Shown piece by piece: positions 18,854 through 27,416 of a stretch of DNA of 64,000 nucleotides. Under the pieces are notes generated by a model that saw only the letters and a list, made by a program, of their open reading frames with translations, did no database searches and had not been told where the DNA came from. This DNA is from CANKHA01 sp963731585 (lineage in GTDB: Bacteria; Pseudomonadota; Alphaproteobacteria; Rhizobiales; Xanthobacteraceae), in contig CAVSWC010000012.1 of NCBI GenBank assembly GCA_963731585.1, positions 124,001 to 188,000 on the forward strand. Direction: 5' to 3'. How positions within the stretch are numbered: the first letter of the stretch is position 1; each line of letters begins with the position of its first letter. A program made the translations under genes and the position numbers.

Positions 18854-20080
18854 ATGCGAAAGCTTTGCCCCGCGCTGGCCGGCGCCGCGCTATCCTGTCT
18901 TGCTTTCTTTAACCTGAGCGGGACGACCAAGGCGGACAATACCATCACCGTCAATGCCTCACCTGCCGCTCTCGGCACCGTGACAGGCGGCGGCACCTTC
19001 CCGACCGGAAGCACGCGCACGGTCACCGCGACACCCAAACCTAACAGTAAATTCCTGCGCTGGGAGGAAGGCAGATTCCGGGTTTCAGGGACACGGCGCT
19101 ACACCTTCACCCTCGATGCCGACCGTGTCCTGACCGCGATGTTCAAGCCGAGGCGGCCCAAAAACGATCTCGTCGTCGATCGCGGCGCGCAGGGCCTGTG
19201 GAAGTTACTGAACGAAACGACCTGGAAGAGGGTCCACACCGGAAATCCGACCGCCATCGCAGCCGCCGATCTCACCGGCGACGGCAAGGAAGAGATCATC
19301 TTCGGATTGACCTCGCCTGCCGGTACTTTCGTCAACACAACGGCGGTCGCGAATAGAATTTATCCGAATCCCGCCACCAGAATCGTCGTCGGAGATTTCG
19401 ACGCCGACGGCAAGGACGACCTGGTCGCGACCTTCCAGGGCCAGGCCGGAACCTTCGGCAGGTTCGGCAGCGGCGGTAGCTTCTTCTCGATTGACACCGT
19501 CACCTCGCAGGGGCTGGCCGTGGGCGATATCGATGGCGACGGCATTCTCGATATCATCAGCAGGCGGGGGACGGGCTTGTTTACCTGCTACAGGTTCCAG
19601 GCGCCCTGGATGAACCTCAACTTCACCGGCGGGGTTAACATCGCGGCCGGAGATGTCAACGGCGACGGTCAAGCCGACTTGATAACAGGCCGCGCCTCGG
19701 GGGGTGCGAGCCAGATTGGCGTATGGAGGTCGATGGATAACGGCATGACCTGGACCAGGATCAACAATAACAATCCCAGCGTGCTGGCTATTGGCGACGC
19801 GGACAACAACGCCACGGACGGCGTCTTTGCCTCGTTTCCTACAGGACTTTGGACGTCTCCAAACGGCAATATGAACTGGCTCAGGATTGACCCGTCAACT
19901 CCCACCGCCATTGCCGTCGCTGACTTCGACAATAATGGCAAGGATGACATCGTGGGCATTTTCCCTCCGGGCACCAATCTCGAAGTGAGGATGAATAATG
20001 CGGGTCCCTTCAAGACGATGCTGGCGCCGCCGGGACCGCAAATTGTCCCGCAAAACGTGATCGGCGCCGCACTCGACTAA
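18854..20080 (+). CDS. Secreted FG-GAP/VCBS repeat protein with a beta-repeat domain
   Basis: The 408-residue product has a signal peptide (LAGAALSCLAFFNLSGTTKA), then a ~70-residue InlB-B/Flg_new-type repeat (TVTATPKPNSKFLRW and DADRVLTAMFKP). It is followed by at least five FG-GAP-like blades with calcium-binding loops: DLTGDGKEE, DFDADGKDD, DIDGDGILD, DVNGDGQAD and DFDNNGKDD. Such proteins are exported beta-propellers, often used for adhesion or binding; no enzymatic motif is visible. A strong terminator follows 22 bases after the stop. The gene is isolated from its neighbours. Confidence 0.8.
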   Translation: MRKLCPALAGAALSCLAFFNLSGTTKADNTITVNASPAALGTVTGGGTFPTGSTRTVTATPKPNSKFLRWEEGRFRVSGTRRYTFTLDADRVLTAMFKPRRPKNDLVVDRGAQGLWKLLNETTWKRVHTGNPTAIAAADLTGDGKEEIIFGLTSPAGTFVNTTAVANRIYPNPATRIVVGDFDADGKDDLVATFQGQAGTFGRFGSGGSFFSIDTVTSQGLAVGDIDGDGILDIISRRGTGLFTCYRFQAPWMNLNFTGGVNIAAGDVNGDGQADLITGRASGGASQIGVWRSMDNGMTWTRINNNNPSVLAIGDADNNATDGVFASFPTGLWTSPNGNMNWLRIDPSTPTAIAVADFDNNGKDDIVGIFPPGTNLEVRMNNAGPFKTMLAPPGPQIVPQNVIGAALD

Positions 20081-20102
20081 CGGGCAACCTGCTGCGGAAG
20101 CA

Positions 20103-20129
20103 AAAAGGGGAGCCGGCGGCTCCCCTTTT
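20103..20129 (+). terminator. Bidirectional intrinsic terminator
   Basis: A perfect stem AAAAGGGGAGCC / GGCTCCCCTTTT with loop GGC, flanked by A-run and T-run, so it can work for the FG-GAP gene on the plus strand and for the Bug receptor gene on the minus strand, which converge here. Confidence 0.9.
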
Positions 20130-20148
20130 CTCTGTGCCGCCGCGATCG

Positions 20149-21183
20149 CTACTCCCCCTTCAGCTTGGCCGCTTGCTCGATCAGCGGCTTCGGCGTCTCG
20201 TAGGCTTTCCTGATAATTGCCTCCATCTGCGCGCCGGTGAGCGGATCGACCTCGAGCCGGGCCTTCTCCGCCTCGGCAAGGAAAGCCGGATCCTTCAGCG
20301 TGGCGTCGAAAGCCTTGCGCATCATTGCGACGTATTCTTTTGGGGTGCCTGCCGGCATGTAATAAGGCCGTCCCATCTCTTCAGGGGCAGCGAGTATCTC
20401 GAGCACCTTCTTGGTTTCGGCGTCGGAAACCAGGTTGATCAGGAGCGGCACGTTTTCGAGACCGGCTTGCGCGCTGGCGCCGGTCTGCACCAGCACATTG
20501 ATGCGCTTGTTGAGGATCCAATCCGGGTTGGAGGCCTTCAACGTGGAATAGGACAGCCCGCAGACGCCTTCCGCCTCGCCGCGCTCGACCGCGAGGCGGG
20601 ATTCCGGCGTGGTGTAGCCGGTCACCACCTTGAATTTGGTGCCGAGCATGGTGTTGAGCATCTTCGGCATGGTAGCGGCGTTGCCGGTGACCCCGGTCGC
20701 GGACACGATGATCTCGCGCTGCTTCGCCTGCTCGATGCTTTTGATCGGGCTGGCGTGCCAGGTCACGCATATCTGCTGCTGCTTGCCGATGCTGCCGATC
20801 CATTCGAACTTGCGCGGGTCGAATTTCGCCTGGTCATTGCCGAACAGCGGCTCGAGCAGCAACCCGTTATAGGTCGCCACGATGACGCTGCCGTCGCGCG
20901 GCGCCGCCTCGCTCGCCGCCCAGTTGGTCGCGATCATGCCGCTCGCGCCCGGCATGTTCTGGTTGATGATGTTCGGCTTGCCGGGCAGATGCTTTTCCAG
21001 GTGCGCCGCGAGCACGCGCGCATAAGTATCGTAGCCGCCCCCCGCGCCCGAGGGGATGATCATGCGTAGCGTCTTGCCTTCATAGGACGGCGTCTGCGCC
21101 GCCGCGGCGCCTGCCAACAAGATGCCCGCCAGCGTCCCGGCGAAAATGCCGAAGATGCGTTTCGTATGACTTTCCTTGTTCAT
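20149..21183 (-). CDS. Tripartite tricarboxylate transporter receptor (Bug/TctC family)
   Basis: A periplasmic binding protein of 344 residues. Signal peptide ends about residue 29 (GILLAGAAAAQTPS), followed by YEGKTLRMIIPSGAGGGYDT, the Bug motif with a GGGYD ligand loop, then INQNMPGASGM. The GGGYD/QNMPGA subfamily is the same as that of the receptors at 53974 and 63023, but differs from the classical PFPAGG receptor at 12433. Divergent from a GlcG-like gene at the head of an aromatic catabolic cluster, so its ligand may be an aromatic acid. No TctAB partner in the window. Confidence 0.9.
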   Translation of the reverse strand: MNKESHTKRIFGIFAGTLAGILLAGAAAAQTPSYEGKTLRMIIPSGAGGGYDTYARVLAAHLEKHLPGKPNIINQNMPGASGMIATNWAASEAAPRDGSVIVATYNGLLLEPLFGNDQAKFDPRKFEWIGSIGKQQQICVTWHASPIKSIEQAKQREIIVSATGVTGNAATMPKMLNTMLGTKFKVVTGYTTPESRLAVERGEAEGVCGLSYSTLKASNPDWILNKRINVLVQTGASAQAGLENVPLLINLVSDAETKKVLEILAAPEEMGRPYYMPAGTPKEYVAMMRKAFDATLKDPAFLAEAEKARLEVDPLTGAQMEAIIRKAYETPKPLIEQAAKLKGE

Positions 21184-21430
21184 CCATAACCCCTGCAGGT
21201 GCGAAAGCCGGAAAACAGGCCCATGCTAGCAGAATGCTTTTGCTTTGCGAGTGACCCGATCCGGCTTGGGTTGCCCCGGAATTTGTCCTAGGATCGAGCA
21301 AACAGAACGCGGCGGATGTGCCGCGCCCGCCAAAAATACACCGTCGTCGAAAAACCGCATCCGGTTCAGGAGTAGCCGACTGCTGGCCTGCCACACTGGC
21401 TGGTCGCTCAAAGTCCCAAGGGAGGAGACT

Positions 21431-21919
21431 ATGACTATATTCAAGAAGCTCGCGGCAATTTCGGCGATCGCCGTGCTTACAAGCATCTCGGCACTTGCCC
21501 AACAGGCGACGCCACCTTACGGCGCGCCGATCTCGCTCGATCAGGCCAAAAAAGTGCTTTCGGCCGGGGAAGCTGAAGCTCAGAAGAACAACTGGCCTGT
21601 GGTCATCACCGTCGTGGATTCCGGCGGGTTCGTAGTGGCCGTGCATCGGCTGGACAATACCCAGCTCGGATCGATTGCCGCTGCCGAAGATAAGGCACGC
21701 ACGGCGATATTGTTTCGCCGGCCGTCCAAGGGTTTTGAGGACGCTGTGGCAAGTGGTGGGATCGGATTGCGTGTACTGGGGTTGCGTGGAGCCACGCCAT
21801 ACGATGGCGGCGTGCCATTGTTCGTCGATGGCAAGCTTATCGGCGCGGTCGGAGTTTCGGGCGTACTCCCAGCGCAGGATGGGCAGGTCGCCAACGCCGC
21901 GGCCAGTGGCTTGAAATAA
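21431..21919 (+). CDS. Exported GlcG/HbpS-like (DUF336) protein
   Basis: The 162-residue product has a signal peptide (MTIFKKLAAISAIAVLTSISALAQ). It then shows the GlcG/HbpS fold signatures ISLDQAKKVLSAGEAEA, VVITVVDSGGFVVAVHRLD, AEDKARTAILFRRPSK and GGVPLFVDGKLIGAVGVSG. Family members bind small ligands or haem, and are often encoded beside aromatic or glycolate catabolic genes with no defined enzymatic role. Start chosen at the ATG seven bases after GGGAGGAG. A terminator follows at 21961. Confidence 0.82.
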   Translation: MTIFKKLAAISAIAVLTSISALAQQATPPYGAPISLDQAKKVLSAGEAEAQKNNWPVVITVVDSGGFVVAVHRLDNTQLGSIAAAEDKARTAILFRRPSKGFEDAVASGGIGLRVLGLRGATPYDGGVPLFVDGKLIGAVGVSGVLPAQDGQVANAAASGLK

Positions 21920-21960
21920 TCCATCGCGATTTGGCTGCATAAGAGCAACATATGTATCCG

Positions 21961-21984
21961 GAGGCCGCCTCAGTTGGCGGCCTC
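21961..21984 (+). terminator. Intrinsic terminator after GlcG-like gene
   Basis: Perfect stem GAGGCCGCC / GGCGGCCTC with a six-base loop TCAGTT, followed by TTTCG. It isolates the GlcG-like gene from the Pht5-like gene 142 bases further on. Confidence 0.8.
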
Positions 21985-22126
21985 TTTCGTTCCTGCAGGC
22001 TGGTTGACGACCGGCGCCGCAATGCTGGATGCCCCGCTTTCGCCGAGCGTGACAAGCGCTTTCCGCCTGGGGTTATCGAGTTATGGCCGGTATGCTAACC
22101 GGCGCACCCGCCCCTTGAGAGCGACC

Positions 22127-23122
22127 ATGGATTTGCCACTGAGCATCGCGATGGCCGACAACCCGCGCACACAGCCGATTCTCGACGGCAAGGTGAAGGC
22201 GGATGGCATCGACTTCACCTGCACCTGCATGCATCCATCCGAGCTGTTCTGGCGGCAACTGCGCTTTGCCGAATTCGACGTCTCCGAGATGTCGCTGTCC
22301 TCGCTGATGATGGCGGTTGCCGGCGGCGACGAGCGCTGGGTGGGCATCCCGGTCTTCACGACGCGAAAGATGTTTCAGGTCGGCGTTCTTGTGCGCAAGG
22401 ATCGCGGCATCGAGGTGCCGGCCGATCTCAAAGGCAAGAAGATGGGCGTGCCTGAATATCAGCAGACTGCTGCGCTGTGGACGCGCGGCTATCTGCAGCA
22501 CGAATACGACGTGCATCCGCGCGACATGGAATTCTGGATGGAGCGCAATGACGACTTCAGCCAGGGCGCCGTTGTCGGCTTTCGTCCACCCAAGGACGTG
22601 AAGCTCAACTACATCCCCAACAGCACGAATCTCGGCGAAATGCTGCTCGACGGGAAGCTCGACGGCGCCTTGCGCTATCTCGCCAACACCAACAACCAGG
22701 TCGACCGGTCAAACCTCGACCTCTATCGCCACCCGGACTTCAAGACCCTGTTCCCCGACCCGCATGCCGAGGGCGTGCGCTTCTACCGCAAGACCGGCAT
22801 CTATCCGATCAACCACGGGATGGTGATCAAGCGCGCGATCGCCGACAAGCATCCTTGGACCGTGCCGCACATCTTCAACGCCTTCCAGAAGGCGAATGCA
22901 CTGGCCGAAAAGGCGCGCAAGGAGGCCGTCGCCTACCATATGGAGCTTGGGCTGCTGCCTCCCGAAGCAGGCAAGGCCCTGGCCACGCCGGTGATCCAGT
23001 ATGGCGTGCAGGCCAACCGCAAGGTGCTGGAGACGGCGGCGCAGTATTCCTACGAACAGGGCCTGACGCCGCGGCTGGTGAAGTTGGAAGAGCTGTTCGC
23101 CCCGTCGGTGATGGAGCAGTAG
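22127..23122 (+). CDS. 4,5-dihydroxyphthalate decarboxylase-like (Pht5-like) protein
   Basis: The 331-residue product begins MDLPLSIAMADNPRTQPILD and has the family's CMHPSELFWRQLRFAEFDVS, LVRKDRGIEVPADLKGKKMG, VPEYQQTAALWTRGYLQ and PINHGMVIKR segments. It resembles Pht5-type 4,5-dihydroxyphthalate decarboxylases, which share the periplasmic-binding-protein (NMT1-like) fold but lack a signal peptide and act in the cytosol. Presence near a phthalate-dioxygenase-like Rieske gene and a LigB-type dioxygenase supports a role in phthalate-like breakdown. Many family members are only distant relatives, so the substrate is an inference. The frame is open 150 bases further upstream, but that extension does not match the family. 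Confidence 0.7.
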   Translation: MDLPLSIAMADNPRTQPILDGKVKADGIDFTCTCMHPSELFWRQLRFAEFDVSEMSLSSLMMAVAGGDERWVGIPVFTTRKMFQVGVLVRKDRGIEVPADLKGKKMGVPEYQQTAALWTRGYLQHEYDVHPRDMEFWMERNDDFSQGAVVGFRPPKDVKLNYIPNSTNLGEMLLDGKLDGALRYLANTNNQVDRSNLDLYRHPDFKTLFPDPHAEGVRFYRKTGIYPINHGMVIKRAIADKHPWTVPHIFNAFQKANALAEKARKEAVAYHMELGLLPPEAGKALATPVIQYGVQANRKVLETAAQYSYEQGLTPRLVKLEELFAPSVMEQ

Positions 23123-23132
23123 CAGGCCCGGC

Positions 23133-24155
23133 CTATTCCCAGGTCGCGAAAGCCATCCCGCAGCCGGTACCCGCTTCCGAGCGGCAGGACGGAACATAGT
23201 CGATCAGGTTCATCTGCAGATCGGTTTCCGACAGGATGCCGGCCACGGTAATCCAGTTCTTGGTCTCGGACGTACCGGACAGGAACATATTCTCCGGCTC
23301 GGCGAAGATCGTCCTGACGTCGCGGTTCTTCATGGCGGTCAGCATGCGGGTGTCGAAAGCCTCGTCGACGACGAAATGGCTGATGCCGCCGGAGGCGCAG
23401 ATCGCCACCCGCTTGTTCGCATTTGGACCGTTCCAGTTCGCGATCGCGCGGCCGATGGAGACGCCGAACTCGTAACACCGCTTCGCGGTCGGCCGGTTGG
23501 GCGGGAAATAGGTGTTAAGCAGGATCGGCAGCACCGGCACGGGACGGTCCTTGACGATACGCCGGTAGATGAAGCCGACTGCATGGCCGATGCCGACCGG
23601 CCCCTTCTCGTTCGCCCGCTGCTTCATCGAAACCGCGATGTCGAACTCGTCGGCGACGACGCCCTCGATAATCGCATGCGCGAGTTCCACCGGCACCGGA
23701 TAGGCCTGGTCCTGCGGCGGATGGTGGGCCGACATAAAAGCCTGAATCCCGGGACTCTTCGTCTTCATCTTTTCCGGGTCGATCGCGGTATTGATGACCT
23801 GTTCGCCGCAATAGACTGTGAAGGACGGCTGCACGTCCTCCTGAAACCATTCGTGCTGGTCGTCGCCGACCACCACGATGATGTCCGGATTGACCTCGGC
23901 GACCTTCTCGACCAGTTTGTCCATGGCGCGGTTGTTGCGCTGGTAACGCTCCGTCCGCGTCTCCAGGCTGGATTCCTTTTCGAAATCCTTCTCGCCTTTT
24001 CGCGCCTCCACCAAGTCCTGAAAGTTGTAGATGCGTCCGCGAAAGGGGTGCTCGGGGTTCTTGCGGTCATCGGCGGCCCGCAAGTCCCAGCGTTCCGGCG
24101 GCGTCGCCAGCAGCGGTCCATGCGATGAACCGAATCCGAAAACAATCTTGGCCAT
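23133..24155 (-). CDS. LigB-type class III extradiol dioxygenase
   Basis: The 340-residue product has the LigB-fold hallmarks: FGFGSSHGPLLATPP near the N-terminus (His-12 as iron ligand), VVVGDDQHEWFQ (about 97-108) with a second His, and a C-terminal ASGGISHFVVDEAF with the catalytic His. These non-haem Fe(II) enzymes open catechol-type rings. It is a single-chain type without an adjacent LigA small subunit, unlike the pair at 50138-51255. It lies 9 bases from the ABC binding-protein gene downstream of the Rieske/VOC genes, consistent with ring cleavage in the same pathway. Substrate unknown. Confidence 0.8.
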   Translation of the reverse strand: MAKIVFGFGSSHGPLLATPPERWDLRAADDRKNPEHPFRGRIYNFQDLVEARKGEKDFEKESSLETRTERYQRNNRAMDKLVEKVAEVNPDIIVVVGDDQHEWFQEDVQPSFTVYCGEQVINTAIDPEKMKTKSPGIQAFMSAHHPPQDQAYPVPVELAHAIIEGVVADEFDIAVSMKQRANEKGPVGIGHAVGFIYRRIVKDRPVPVLPILLNTYFPPNRPTAKRCYEFGVSIGRAIANWNGPNANKRVAICASGGISHFVVDEAFDTRMLTAMKNRDVRTIFAEPENMFLSGTSETKNWITVAGILSETDLQMNLIDYVPSCRSEAGTGCGMAFATWE

Positions 24156-24164
24156 GCCTGTCCC

Positions 24165-25320
24165 CTATTGCCCGCCCTTGCCGCCGCTGGCGGAACCCCA
24201 ATAGCTGTCCCACAGCTCGCCCATTTTCTTGTTGGTGTCGCTGACGAGGATGGCGTCGTCACGCACATTGGCCTTCTTGCCGACGATGGTTTCGGCGAAG
24301 GGCACGAATTGCGGCAATTGCAGCGCCTTATGCACAGGCACGGCGAAGGTCGAGGCGTATTGCACGAGTTGGCCTTCGCGGCTCACCATCCAGTTGATGA
24401 AGAGCCGCGCGGCGTTCTTGCGCGGCGACTTGTCCAGCATCGCGATCTGCGAGACCGTGATCGGTACCGGCTCCGGGCAGTGATAGCCGACCGGCGCACC
24501 TTTCACCGCATAGCGTTTGGCGACCCATTCCGGCGACGGCAGGCTGGCGTGAAACTCACCCGCGACGGTCAGCGCGGTCAGCGCGGTCAAACCTTCCTTG
24601 CGACGCTGCGGCTGCAATTTCTCGAATAGCGCCTTGGTAAAGTCCGTGCCCCATTGCTCGCCTTTGTCGCCCCACAGGGTCAGCAGCCAGCTGCTGGGAT
24701 TATTGCTGAGCGCGAGATTGCCGCCGCCCCAGCGCGGGCCTTTCACCAAGTCGTCCCAGGTCTTCGGCAGATCTTCCTTTTTCACCTTTTCGGTGTTGTA
24801 GGCCATGCAGCGGAAGGACAGCTTGTGGCTGAGCCAGGTGCCGTCGGTCGCGACATAGTCGGGCGACAGGTTCTTGAAGCCCGGAAGGTCGCGCAGATCG
24901 GCCAGCGCCTTCATGTCGATGAAATAGAAGATGGCGTCGGCGATGGCGGTCATGACGTCGGCGGTGACCCGGCCTTCGCCGAGCGCAACCAGCACCTGCA
25001 TGCCGCGCCCGCTCGTGCTGGCGCGTTCATATTTCAGGTTGATGAAGGGATAGCGCTCGCGGAAGGCCGCGGTCATGTCGCGGAATTCGCGCGCGTCCCA
25101 TGTGCCGGAGACGATGACTTCCTTTTCCTCTTTCGCGCCGTCGAGCCACGCCTTGGGCACATCGAGCTCGGCATCGAGGCCGTCGAGCAGGCTGGCATCG
25201 AGCTTGAGATCGGTCAGCGCCTTTTGCGTCGATTTCGGCAACTCCGCCGCCGCGCATGCCGCGCCAAGCGCCAGCATCGACGCCAGGGCCGTCACGGCCC
25301 CGATAACCCGCCTTCTGCAT
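24165..25320 (-). CDS. ABC transporter extracellular solute-binding protein (Fe3+/thiamine-type fold)
   Basis: The product of about 384 residues has a secretion signal (VTALASMLALGAACAAAELP) and a family-1-type binding fold, with VIVSGTWDAREFRDMTAAFR, TWDDLVKGPRWGGGNLALSN and NAARLFINWMVSREGQLV, as in AfuA/FutA-like proteins that serve FbpB-type permeases. A GTG at 25295 is the first start in the open frame. However, the ATG at 25320, with AGGGA before it, fits better if one base is removed just after it (giving MRRRVIGAV). The matching permease is at 27417, divergently transcribed; no ATPase is adjacent. Confidence 0.75.
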
Positions 25321-25415
25321 TCTCACATTTCCCTGATTTTTATTCTGTGCTTCGAGCCCGCGCTTTGCCGGCAGCCTCTGCGCTTCCAGGTTGCGCCGCA
25401 CCGGCGGCGATCAGT

Positions 25416-25928
25416 CTAGCCACCCGCCTTGAGCGTGGCGCGGACCTTGTCGCCGCCATAGAGGCCCATATGCTCCTGGCGACCGACCTTGCCGCGTTCC
25501 ATCACCGCGTCGGCCTCCTCCTTGGTGGCAAACCGCGCCTCGATCTCGACGCGGTAATTGTCGGGGTCAAGGAAAAACCAGTTCAGGATACCGATCTCCC
25601 GCTTGTGGCCGACCGGCCCTTCGACCTTGATACCCTGCGATTTGATGTATTCGATGGTCTCTTCGGCCTTGGCCGGATCGACACGATAAGCCCAGTGGAT
25701 CGCATGCGGAATCTCGAACTTCGGAATGTTCGGCGGCCACTTGATGATCGAGAGGCCGAAATCGCCGATGTAGATCTTCATCAGCGGATTTTCGGATTTG
25801 TCGTTGCGCCATTCCAGGCGCGCACCGAGCAGCTTGGTGTAGAACTCGAGCGTGCGATCCAGATCCTGCACGTAGAAGCCGCTGTGGCTGATGCCCGTGA
25901 TGCTTTCGGGAAGTGACGCCTGATCCAT
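25416..25928 (-). CDS. VOC-family (glyoxalase/extradiol-type) metalloprotein
   Basis: The 170-residue product has a single VOC domain pair: ITGISHSGFYVQDLDRTLEF (metal-ligand His), LGARLEWRN, then IPHAIHWAYRVDPAKAEETI and LNWFFLDPDNYRVEIEAR (metal-ligand Glu). Such proteins coordinate a divalent metal for isomerase, glyoxalase or ring-cleavage chemistry. It lies between the Rieske oxygenase (50 bases upstream) and the ABC binding protein, in the same transcription direction, so it likely belongs to the aromatic pathway. The exact reaction is not inferable. Confidence 0.75.
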   Translation of the reverse strand: MDQASLPESITGISHSGFYVQDLDRTLEFYTKLLGARLEWRNDKSENPLMKIYIGDFGLSIIKWPPNIPKFEIPHAIHWAYRVDPAKAEETIEYIKSQGIKVEGPVGHKREIGILNWFFLDPDNYRVEIEARFATKEEADAVMERGKVGRQEHMGLYGGDKVRATLKAGG

Positions 25929-25978
25929 GAGAGTCTCCTACTGGAAGCGTGTGATTGCGATAACGTTCAGCACCAGCG

Positions 25979-27244
25979 CTATTCCGCCGCCGCCCTGCCG
26001 GCGAGCACGCGGCGACAGAAGGCCGGCCCGTCCTCGCCTTCCTGGAGATCGCCGGAAGCGCAGACGAAATCGGCAAAGGCATTCTCATTGGGATTGCGGT
26101 GAACCCAGGGCGCCTCGCCGCCCTCCTGCATCTGCTTGATCGCTTTCAGGAGCGCCTTACGCACCTCGATGATGACGACGTCGGTCGAGCCGAGATGTTC
26201 CTTGGTGCGGTCCTGGATCGCGCCCTGGGTCTCGATCGCGAAGGCGTCCTGCGAGGGAAAATGCAATCCCATGCCGCCGTAGCTCTCGCCGCGTTTCAAT
26301 TCTTCGCGGTCCTGCAGATAGCGGTTCTCCGGCCGCCGGACATGGCGCAGGTCGGGCGCTACATTCGCCGCGCGATTCTTGCGCAGCCGTTCTTTGTCCA
26401 GCGGCTCGGGATAGCTGTAGAAGAATTCAAACCGGCAATGGCTGTGGTCATCGATCGGGACATACCAGCGCCCCTGGTAGCCGCCCTCGCCGGCGGAAGT
26501 CGATGGCGTGGCACTCGCCGGATAGACGTAGTTGTTGACGCGGAGATATTTGCGGCCGTTCGGCGCATTATGCAGCGCGAAGATGCGTGTGCCATAGGCG
26601 GTATGTTCGATCGATATCTTTGGCGGTTCGGTCCCGCGCAGCGCGCTGATGTCGGCGCCCGAACGCTCGCTCGCTTTGCCGGGCGGCCGGCGGTGCAGAT
26701 AAGTGGTATGCGCCGGGTCGGTTGAGCTTTCCAGCCCCTGCAGCCAATTGCACATCTGGATGACGCGGAAGGTCAGCCGGTTGGGTCCTGGCCCGGTGAG
26801 GAATTCGAAATCCGGAATGAGCGGCGGCGCGCCTTTGCCCATGTAGCACCAGATCGCACCGCCCTTTTCCTGCACCGGATAGGCGACGTGGCGGACCTTG
26901 TGACAAAACTTCTTGTCCGCGGGCTCCGCCGGCTGATCAATGCACTTGCCCTGCTTGTCGAACAGCCAGCCGTGATAGAGGCACCGCAAGCCCCCGTCCT
27001 CGACCCGGCCGTAGGACAGGTCGGTACCCCGATGCGGGCAGAATTGGCCGATCAGTCCCAGCTCGCCGTCGTCGGATCGGAACAGCACGAGATCTTCGCT
27101 CATGATCCGGATCGGCGTCGGTGCACCGCCGGCGGGCATCTCTTCCGCCGCCGCAATCGGCTGCCAGTAGCTGCGCAGAAATTCGCCGCACGGCGTTCCC
27201 GGCCCGGTCTGGGTGAGCAGGTCGTTATTGGCCCTGGACAACAT
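25979..27244 (-). CDS. Rieske non-haem iron oxygenase, phthalate 4,5-dioxygenase-like alpha subunit
   Basis: The 421-residue product has a Rieske [2Fe-2S] site CPHRGTDLSYG...CLYHGW (about residues 69-92) and the mononuclear iron motif STDPAHTTYLHR, containing the two His ligands; the opening NNDLLTQTGPGTPCGEFLRS is typical of phthalate 4,5-dioxygenase-type oxygenases. These hydroxylate aromatic rings using electrons from a separate reductase. No reductase is encoded in the window. I chose the ATG at 27244 rather than an upstream start because it begins the conserved N-terminus. The gene heads the minus-strand cluster. Confidence 0.85.
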   Translation of the reverse strand: MLSRANNDLLTQTGPGTPCGEFLRSYWQPIAAAEEMPAGGAPTPIRIMSEDLVLFRSDDGELGLIGQFCPHRGTDLSYGRVEDGGLRCLYHGWLFDKQGKCIDQPAEPADKKFCHKVRHVAYPVQEKGGAIWCYMGKGAPPLIPDFEFLTGPGPNRLTFRVIQMCNWLQGLESSTDPAHTTYLHRRPPGKASERSGADISALRGTEPPKISIEHTAYGTRIFALHNAPNGRKYLRVNNYVYPASATPSTSAGEGGYQGRWYVPIDDHSHCRFEFFYSYPEPLDKERLRKNRAANVAPDLRHVRRPENRYLQDREELKRGESYGGMGLHFPSQDAFAIETQGAIQDRTKEHLGSTDVVIIEVRKALLKAIKQMQEGGEAPWVHRNPNENAFADFVCASGDLQEGEDGPAFCRRVLAGRAAAE

Positions 27245-27416
27245 GGTGAATTCCTCCAGTCGCTTTTTTTCTTGTGGCCGCTTGGGGCTGATAGTGCATT
27301 CAAAATTTTCCCGAGACAACATGCAATTTCGTGATCGCTTTGCCCGCAACTGCTTGCCATAACTCGCTTTCTGCGTTCAAACTAGAACCGCGTGAAACGA
27401 CCCGCTTACACGAGGA

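Noticed and set aside
24654..25916. 420-codon open frame on the plus strand
   Set aside because: It lies antisense to the ABC binding protein and the VOC gene, both of which have clear motifs.
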